A program made the position numbers and the translations under genes. The notes beneath the pieces are model-generated. The model was not told where the DNA came from. It saw only the letters and a program-made list of their open reading frames with translations, and ran no database searches. This document shows positions 7,138 through 12,681 of a DNA stretch of 12,681 nt, in pieces. How positions within the stretch are numbered: the first letter of the stretch is position 1; each line of letters starts with the position of its first letter. The DNA comes from Cytophagales bacterium (lineage in GTDB: Bacteria > Bacteroidota > Bacteroidia > Cytophagales > Spirosomataceae), in the NCBI GenBank assembly GCA_028868395.1, contig JAGWUO010000009.1:1-12681 (forward strand), in the 5' to 3' direction.

Positions 7138-9402
7138 TTATTTTACAGATGCACGGATGATGTTTAAGGCACCACCAGCTTTAAACCATTCGATTTGTTG
7201 CTCATTGTAGGTGTGATTCACAGCAAAACTTTCTTTGCTGCCATCCGCGTGAACAAGCTCAATCGTCAATGATTTTTCAGGAGCAAAGCTTCCTAATCCA
7301 ATGATGTTAATTGAATCATCTTCTTGAATTTTGTCGTAATCAGCTTCGTTAGCAAAAGTCAAAGCTAACATACCTTGCTTCTTCAAGTTTGTTTCGTGGA
7401 TACGTGCAAAAGATTTCACTAAAACCGCACGAACACCTAAGTGACGTGGCTCCATCGCCGCGTGCTCACGAGATGATCCTTCACCGTAGTTAGTATCTCC
7501 TACAACAATGGTTCCTATACCCGCTGCTTTGTAAGCACGCTGAGTAGCTGGAACTGGACCATATTCACCTGTTAAGGCATTCTTCACGTTATCTGTCTTC
7601 TCATTGAAGAAGTTCACCGCTCCGATTAGCATGTTGTTAGAGATGTTATCTAAGTGACCACGGTATTTCAACCAAGGACCTGCCATTGAGATGTGATCCG
7701 TTGTACATTTACCTTTGGCCTTAATTAACAATTTCAAACCGGTTAAATCAGAACCTTCCCAAGCAGTGAATGGATCTAATAATTGTAAACGATCAGACGT
7801 AGGTGATACTTTAACCTGAACACCTGAACCATCTTCCGCAGGAGCTTGGTAGCCCGCGTCTTCTGCAGCGAAACCTAATTTAGGTAATTCATCTCCTGAA
7901 GGTGCATCTAATTTAACTTGCTCTCCTTTTTCGTTTGTTAATGTATCCGTTAATGGATTGAAAGTTAAATCACCTGCAATCGCTAAAGCCGTCACCATTT
8001 CTGGAGAAGCTACAAACGCAAACGTGTTTGGATTACCATCCGCACGTTTTGCAAAGTTTCTATTGAAAGAGTGAACAATCGTGTTCTTCTCCCCTTTTTC
8101 AGCGCCTGGACGAGCCCATTGGCCGATACATGGTCCACAAGCATTCGAGAATACCGTAGCTCCAATAGAATCGAATGTCGAAATGAAACCATCACGCTCA
8201 ATCGTGTAACGAACTAATTCTGAACCAGGAGTGATCGTAAATTGTGCTTTGGTCTTCAAACCTTTCGCCGCCACTTGCTTCGCTAAAGAAGCAGCACGAG
8301 CGATGTCTTCGTAAGAGGAGTTAGTACAAGAACCGATCAAACCTACTTCCACTTTCGTAGGCCAGCCGTTTTTCTCAGCCATTTCTTTCATCTTAGAAAT
8401 AGGCGTCGCTAAATCTGGAGTGAAAGGACCATTCAAGTGTGGTTCTAATGTATCTAAATCGATTTCAATTACTTGATCAAAGTATTTTTCTGGGTTTGCA
8501 TACACCTCTGGATCCGCCGTTAAGTGTTCCTTAACTCCATTTGCCAAAGCAGCAACATCCGCACGACCCGTAGACTCCAAGTAACGTGCCATAGAAGCAT
8601 CGTAACCAAAAGTAGACGTAGTAGCTCCGATTTCAGCTCCCATATTACAGATTGTCCCTTTACCCGTACAAGACATGGACGTAGCACCTTCGCCAAAATA
8701 CTCAACGACTGCACCTGTTCCTCCTTTTACGGTTAAAATACCTGCAACTTTAAGGATTACGTCTTTAGGAGACGTCCAACCATTTAATTTACCAGTTAAC
8801 TTAACACCAATCAATTTAGGAAATTTCAATTCCCAAGCTAAACCTGCCATGACATCGCAAGCATCCGCTCCACCCACACCGATGGCAATCATACCTAAAC
8901 CACCCGCGTTAACCGTGTGTGAGTCAGTTCCGATCATCATTCCGCCTGGGAAAGCATAATTTTCTAACACTACTTGGTGAATGATACCTGCGCCTGGTTT
9001 CCAGAAACCGATACCGTATTTGTCTGAAACAGACGATAAGAAGTCATAAACCTCTTTATTTTTATCCACTGCTACTTGTAAATCCGTAGTAGAGGCTACT
9101 TTTGCTTCGATTAGGTGATCACAATGCACGGTAGAAGGAACTGCCACTTGTGGGCGTCCTGCTTGCATGAATTGTAATAAGGCCATTTGGGCTGTTGCAT
9201 CTTGCATCGCCACGCGGTCTGGTGCAAAATCTACATAAGAAGCACCTCTTGCGTAAGCTGTAGAAGCAGTTCCTTCCCATAAATGGCTATAAAGAATTTT
9301 TTCAGTTAACGTAAGCGGTTTACCTGTTAACGCACGAGCCGCAGCAATGCGAGCCGGCATGCGCTCATAAACAGCTTTAATCATTTCAATGTCAAAGGCC
9401 AT
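7138..9402 (-). CDS. Aconitate hydratase, mitochondrial-type
   Basis: This 754-residue cytosolic TCA-cycle enzyme interconverts citrate and isocitrate through cis-aconitate using a [4Fe-4S] cluster. The three cluster cysteines are C359 (in GSCTNSS), C422 and C425 (in ACGPCIGQW). Substrate and catalytic residues are visible in HCDHLIEAK (93-101), GTDSHT (158-163) and [10 protein letters not shown] (640-649), where Ser644 matches the catalytic serine. These positions lie within one or two residues of mature mammalian mitochondrial aconitase, so I place it in that subgroup and not in the longer AcnA/IRP or the AcnB type. Domain order is normal: three N-terminal cluster domains, a linker near 490-535, then the C-terminal swivel domain. 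The ATG at 9402 is the only sensible start ([16 protein letters not shown]). The gene is monocistronic or reads weakly into prs through the hairpin at 7102-7129. Confidence 0.97.
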   Translation of the reverse strand: MAFDIEMIKAVYERMPARIAAARALTGKPLTLTEKILYSHLWEGTASTAYARGASYVDFAPDRVAMQDATAQMALLQFMQAGRPQVAVPSTVHCDHLIEAKVASTTDLQVAVDKNKEVYDFLSSVSDKYGIGFWKPGAGIIHQVVLENYAFPGGMMIGTDSHTVNAGGLGMIAIGVGGADACDVMAGLAWELKFPKLIGVKLTGKLNGWTSPKDVILKVAGILTVKGGTGAVVEYFGEGATSMSCTGKGTICNMGAEIGATTSTFGYDASMARYLESTGRADVAALANGVKEHLTADPEVYANPEKYFDQVIEIDLDTLEPHLNGPFTPDLATPISKMKEMAEKNGWPTKVEVGLIGSCTNSSYEDIARAASLAKQVAAKGLKTKAQFTITPGSELVRYTIERDGFISTFDSIGATVFSNACGPCIGQWARPGAEKGEKNTIVHSFNRNFAKRADGNPNTFAFVASPEMVTALAIAGDLTFNPLTDTLTNEKGEQVKLDAPSGDELPKLGFAAEDAGYQAPAEDGSGVQVKVSPTSDRLQLLDPFTAWEGSDLTGLKLLIKAKGKCTTDHISMAGPWLKYRGHLDNISNNMLIGAVNFFNEKTDNVKNALTGEYGPVPATQRAYKAAGIGTIVVGDTNYGEGSSREHAAMEPRHLGVRAVLVKSFARIHETNLKKQGMLALTFANEADYDKIQEDDSINIIGLGSFAPEKSLTIELVHADGSKESFAVNHTYNEQQIEWFKAGGALNIIRASVK

Positions 9403-9430
9403 GGTAAAAGAGTTTGGTAAAAAATGTTTA

Positions 9431-9438
9431 CAAAATTA
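9431..9438 (-). promoter_or_regulatory. -7 promoter box for the aconitase gene
   Basis: TAATTTTG on the minus strand matches TAnnTTTG exactly and lies 28 bases upstream of the ATG at 9402, predicting a leader of about 24 bases. The 19-base-distant -33 position reads TGGC, a poor match, so only the -7 element is supported. Confidence 0.55.
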
Positions 9439-9572
9439 ATAGATTAGCTTCAATTTTGCCACTATTTTGATAGAACATTTCCTTTGTTAGGGAATTATTA
9501 AGAACTTTGTTTTATTGCTTGATTTAACCTATTTATTATAGGACTATTTTAACATTTTAATACCCTCTTCGT

Positions 9573-11870
9573 TTGAACTTTTTAAAAATATTCCTGTTGA
9601 TTGGATGTTTTTTTCATTTTTTCCGAAATGAAAGTCAAGCGCAATCCCTTCCTCCCGCTACTGTTTTAGAGAATGCATTACGTTCCGCAGATGTACATGG
9701 GCAAGCCATCGGTTCCTTCAAGATGCGGGTGAAAGTGCGAGAAAAGGCAAGATTTAACCAGGTTATTGGCATTGCTCGTAAGAGATTAGCGGCAAAGGAA
9801 GGTATTCAAATGGGGCAATGGTATGGTAACCAAACCGTTCTAGAGGTTCAGGTGGGGCATTTGAACCAACTGATACACGGAATTGAATCCGTTCAGACCT
9901 TTCACAAGAAATATACGAAACCCACTTTGTTTCTTTGGCCAGATTTGTACCAAGATTATGTAGGAACCTCATGTGTTTCTCCGTTGAGTTTTCAGGCTAA
10001 ATCCTTTTATCATTTTAATTTCAAAGGGGATACTTTGGTAGAAGGCAAGCTGTGTAAACAATTTCAAATTGAGCCTAAAATACGTAGGGATCGATTATTT
10101 AAAGGGACAATTACCCTTGATGAAGCTGGTTGGATTGTCCGTTTTGAAGGTGCTGTCTTTGCTGATGCGATTGACTATTCGTTTGATTTGCAGCATCAAT
10201 TTTTTCAAGATAAGTGGATCCCTAAAAAAGGGGAAATTCGGTTAGTGGCGGGATTATTGGGAAGTGATGGGGAATATGTTTGGGAACAAGAAGCGATCGG
10301 TAGTCCAGAAGAATGGCGATTTGATCCACATTTGTTTGATGAGCCTAAAAATCCTCAAGAGACCTTGAATATTTCCCCAGTAGCATTTGATGAGACTTTT
10401 GCGAATCAGTTTTTGACAAATTTGCACGGGTCTCTGTTGCGCAAATGGAAGCAAAGGCCTACCTCCAATTTAGTGATGATCGATTCGGTTTATTTCAAGG
10501 GATCGGATAAAAATACAGGATTGGATCCTAGCTTTTTCAATGACATACCGGGGATGAAAAACCGCGAAGTAGTGATTGATAGTTTTAAGGTAACCCCATT
10601 TAATCCTTCTCAGTTGATCTTAAGTAAATCATTTTATTTTGGTGAATTTAAGCGTGATTTTTATCCTTTTGAAATCTATTATAAATCCCCTGTTTTTGAT
10701 TCCAATTTTAATACGGTAGAAGGTTTTGTGGCTAATTCAGGGCTTGTTTTTAGAAAACGTTGGTCAAGGTACCATATGTTGGAAGCGGAGGTTTTGGGTC
10801 GTCGGGCTTTTGGCATTAATCGAAATTCTGGCTTAGTTAAATTACGCTATCGAGCAGATTCTTTTGATTTAATCTTAACCAATGGAGATTTTGTGGCACA
10901 ATATAATCCAGAAAATACGATTTCTCCGGAGATGAATTCCTTGTCTACTTTACTTTTGAAGAATAACCAGATGAAGATTTATCGGTCTAAGTTTACTTCT
11001 TTGAACTTTACCAAGCGTTATTCTGCTCGATTCTTTTTGAAATCAATGTTGGAGTATTCTGAGCGCTCTCAGATGGACAATACGACGGATTATTATTGGA
11101 TTAATTTCTTGAACCGTGATTTCAAGCCGAATAATCCGACGAATTCAGAATATACACAGGAGGGGTTTGCGACGCATAAATCCTTTATTACTCAATTGCA
11201 AGTAGGCTTTCGTCCTTTCTTAACCCAAAGTTACCGCGCGAATACACGGCTGACCGATTGGGGATCTTCTCCCCTGTTGTTAGCGAAATACCGGGCAGGA
11301 TGGAAAGATGTGGGAGGTTCTTCTACGGATTTTAATCAAGTGGAATTGTCTTATTTGCATAATATTGAAGTGAATCCTTGGATAAAAATGGGTTTATTGA
11401 TTAATGCAGGAACGTTTATCGGAAATAAACCAAGCTATTTTATTGACTTCAAGCACTATAATGGAACGTTAAACCTAGTTCAGGCGGGTGAAATGTTAGC
11501 CTCTGAGCGTTTAGTGGGTTATTACCAAAACTTTACCTCAGGTGCTAACCAGCGGTTGAATGTGAACCATTATGCTAATTCTACCGCTGGAAGCTATGTA
11601 GAGGCGCTGAGCTTTTTTCAATTTTCTAACCTTTGGTTAAAGCCTCTTTTAGGCATGAAAAAGCTCTATGTAAAGGAAGTATTGATTGCCAATGCGAATT
11701 ATGTCCAGAATCAAAATTTACTCTACAACGAAGTTGGTTACGGCCTTGATGGAGTATTTAAAGTCTTTCGATTAGAGGCGATTGCGAACTTCATAAATGG
11801 TCAATTTAGTTACATCGGATTTCGGGTGAATATCAATTCCCGAATTCGCATCGGAAACATCCCTGAATAA
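9573..11870 (+). CDS. DUF5686-type outer-membrane protein without the regulatory domain, TTG start
   Basis: The product has 765 residues if translation begins at TTG 9573. That start gives a classic signal peptide (MNFLKIFLLIGCFFHFF, cleavage likely at SQA|Q, residue 23). An in-frame stop lies at 9558-9560, and the first in-frame ATG (codon 51) would remove the signal. Residues from about 27 resemble the periplasmic DUF5686 part of the protein at 642-3164. For example, CKQFQIEPKIRRDRLFKGTI here matches SKIQVKPKSTSDDLFEGTLS there, and KPSYFIDFKHYNG matches KPSLMIDYQHFKG near the C-terminus. From about residue 350 the sequence has the alternating aromatic strands of a beta-barrel. The N-terminal CarboxypepD_reg-like domain and the long charged linker of the first protein are absent. 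The C-terminus (RIRIGNIPE) lacks the usual terminal aromatic residue. Function is unknown; an outer-membrane location is inferred. It is divergent from the aconitase gene, and I see no clear promoter in the 170-base gap on this strand. Confidence 0.78.
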   Translation: MNFLKIFLLIGCFFHFFRNESQAQSLPPATVLENALRSADVHGQAIGSFKMRVKVREKARFNQVIGIARKRLAAKEGIQMGQWYGNQTVLEVQVGHLNQLIHGIESVQTFHKKYTKPTLFLWPDLYQDYVGTSCVSPLSFQAKSFYHFNFKGDTLVEGKLCKQFQIEPKIRRDRLFKGTITLDEAGWIVRFEGAVFADAIDYSFDLQHQFFQDKWIPKKGEIRLVAGLLGSDGEYVWEQEAIGSPEEWRFDPHLFDEPKNPQETLNISPVAFDETFANQFLTNLHGSLLRKWKQRPTSNLVMIDSVYFKGSDKNTGLDPSFFNDIPGMKNREVVIDSFKVTPFNPSQLILSKSFYFGEFKRDFYPFEIYYKSPVFDSNFNTVEGFVANSGLVFRKRWSRYHMLEAEVLGRRAFGINRNSGLVKLRYRADSFDLILTNGDFVAQYNPENTISPEMNSLSTLLLKNNQMKIYRSKFTSLNFTKRYSARFFLKSMLEYSERSQMDNTTDYYWINFLNRDFKPNNPTNSEYTQEGFATHKSFITQLQVGFRPFLTQSYRANTRLTDWGSSPLLLAKYRAGWKDVGGSSTDFNQVELSYLHNIEVNPWIKMGLLINAGTFIGNKPSYFIDFKHYNGTLNLVQAGEMLASERLVGYYQNFTSGANQRLNVNHYANSTAGSYVEALSFFQFSNLWLKPLLGMKKLYVKEVLIANANYVQNQNLLYNEVGYGLDGVFKVFRLEAIANFINGQFSYIGFRVNINSRIRIGNIPE

Positions 11871-11921
11871 TTTTTTTTAGCTTTTCGGCGAATTTTGCCT
11901 CTATGTTAAATTTAGAGCCCT

Positions 11922-11929
11922 TATATTTG
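11922..11929 (+). promoter_or_regulatory. -7 promoter box for topA
   Basis: TATATTTG matches TAnnTTTG exactly and lies 36 bases before the ATG at 11966, predicting a leader of about 32 bases. The nearest upstream TTTG (ending at 11897) is 24 bases away, longer than the usual 19, so only the -7 element is counted. Confidence 0.5.
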
Positions 11930-11965
11930 GGGTCATTTTAAGAATTTCATTTTTTAAACGGCATA

Positions 11966-12681
11966 ATGGCAAAAAATTTAGTCATCGTTGAGTCTCCTGC
12001 GAAAGCGAAGACCATAGAAGGATATTTGGGGAAGGATTTCGTGGTGAAGTCTTCTTTTGGTCACGTACGCGATTTGCCTTTAAAAGGAGACAAAGCTATT
12101 GATGTGGAGAACGACTTCGCTCCTACCTATGTGGTATCTGCGGATAAGACAAAGGTCATTTCTGAGTTAAAAAGTCTGGCAAAATCATCGGAGGAAGTGT
12201 GGTTAGCAACGGACGACGACCGCGAGGGAGAAGCCATTTCTTGGCATTTAAAAGAAGCTTTAGGATTAAAAGATAACGCGAAACGTATTGTATTCCGCGA
12301 AATTACGAAGCCTGCCATTTTGCAAGCCATTACGCAGCCACGTACCATTGATATGGATTTAGTGAATGCGCAGCAGGCACGCCGGATTATGGATCGTTTA
12401 ATCGGATTTGAATTGTCGCCGGTGCTTTGGTCTAAAGTACAAAAAGGTTTATCTGCCGGCCGTGTACAATCTGTAGCAGTTCGTTTGATCGTGGAGCGAG
12501 AGCGCGAAATCGAAAATCACGAAGCAGTAGCCACCTTTAAAGTAGTAGCTCATTTTGATCTTCCTGGTAAGAAGGTATTGAAAGCGGAATTGTCGAAGGC
12601 ATTTGCCAAAGAAAATGACGCTTTAGACTTCCTAAAAAAATGTGTGGGCGCTGAGTTCAGCATTAAAAGCTTAGAAACGAA
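11966..12681 (+). CDS. topA: DNA topoisomerase I (type IA), N-terminal 238 codons, continues beyond window
   Basis: This enzyme relaxes negative supercoils by passing one strand through a transient 5'-phosphotyrosine break. The visible part holds the complete TOPRIM domain: the N-terminal VIVESPAKAKTI with the catalytic Glu9, and the Mg-binding acidic motif TDDDREGEAISWH with Asp83, Asp85 and Glu87 region residues (82-94). The start of the type IA core follows, with NAQQARRIMDRLIGFELSP (134-152) and the conserved GLSAGRVQSVAVRLI (161-175). The active-site tyrosine, expected around residue 290-310, lies beyond the edge. The ATG at 11966 gives the usual MAKNLVIVESPAK start. There is no Shine-Dalgarno sequence. 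Confidence 0.96.
   Translation, partial: MAKNLVIVESPAKAKTIEGYLGKDFVVKSSFGHVRDLPLKGDKAIDVENDFAPTYVVSADKTKVISELKSLAKSSEEVWLATDDDREGEAISWHLKEALGLKDNAKRIVFREITKPAILQAITQPRTIDMDLVNAQQARRIMDRLIGFELSPVLWSKVQKGLSAGRVQSVAVRLIVEREREIENHEAVATFKVVAHFDLPGKKVLKAELSKAFAKENDALDFLKKCVGAEFSIKSLET

Noticed and set aside
8675..8959. Plus-strand open frame of 94 codons inside the aconitase gene
   Set aside because: It is antisense to a highly conserved coding region; its composition follows from the codons of the opposite strand.
9403..9572. Search for a plus-strand promoter in the acnA/DUF5686 gap (for example TTCGTTTG at 9568-9575 or GAACTTTG near 9511)
   Set aside because: The first overlaps the start codon, and the second has a wrong first base and no -33 element at proper spacing.
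9591..9608. Lipobox-like LLIGC (Cys12) in the second DUF5686-type protein
   Set aside because: The hydrophobic segment before it is too short and strongly hydrophobic residues follow the Cys; a standard signal peptide cleaved at SQA|Q fits better for a barrel protein.
11871..11917. T-run right after the second DUF5686 gene and a CTCTA/TAGAG repeat at 11899-11917 as a possible terminator
   Set aside because: The T-run has no hairpin before it, and the 5-bp repeat has no U tract after it.

Overview
The window looks like an ordinary chromosomal stretch of a Bacteroidota bacterium, probably a member of the Cytophagales. Three things point there. Two outer-membrane proteins of the DUF5686 type occur. 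Start codons lack Shine-Dalgarno sequences and sit in A/T-rich leaders. Several upstream regions carry the Bacteroidota -7 promoter box TAnnTTTG, once with a TTTG -33 element at the standard 19-base spacing. The genus-level placement is inference. I see no phage, insertion sequence, CRISPR array, tRNA, rRNA or sign of recent transfer.

Layout: (1) 1-552, minus: the N-terminal 184 codons of a PLP-dependent class III aminotransferase, cut by the window edge. (2) 642-3164, plus: a carboxypeptidase-regulatory-like + DUF5686 outer-membrane protein, divergent from the aminotransferase. (3) 3231-5417, plus: membrane-bound pyrophosphatase HppA. (4) 5440-5467: a perfectly palindromic terminator shared by hppA and the convergent rplY. 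(5) 9402-5503, minus: acnA, then prs, then rplY (aconitase, PRPP synthetase, ribosomal protein L25). prs has its own near-perfect promoter directly behind the acnA stop codon, and rplY probably rides on the prs transcript. (6) 9573-11870, plus: a second DUF5686-type protein that lacks the regulatory domain and appears to start with TTG. (7) 11966 to the end, plus: the N-terminal part of DNA topoisomerase I.

The genes do not form one pathway. They are housekeeping functions (TCA cycle, nucleotide precursor supply, ribosome, PPi-driven ion pumping, DNA topology) plus two envelope proteins. HppA hydrolyses the PPi released by biosynthetic reactions and stores the energy as an ion gradient.

I found no clearly new system. 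The observations most worth checking are these: the coupling glutamate of HppA sits in transmembrane helix 5 instead of helix 6; a 12-bp hairpin behind acnA coincides with the prs promoter; a structured element lies just upstream of rplY and could be an L25 autoregulatory leader; and the divergent pair at 552/642 looks leaderless in both directions.
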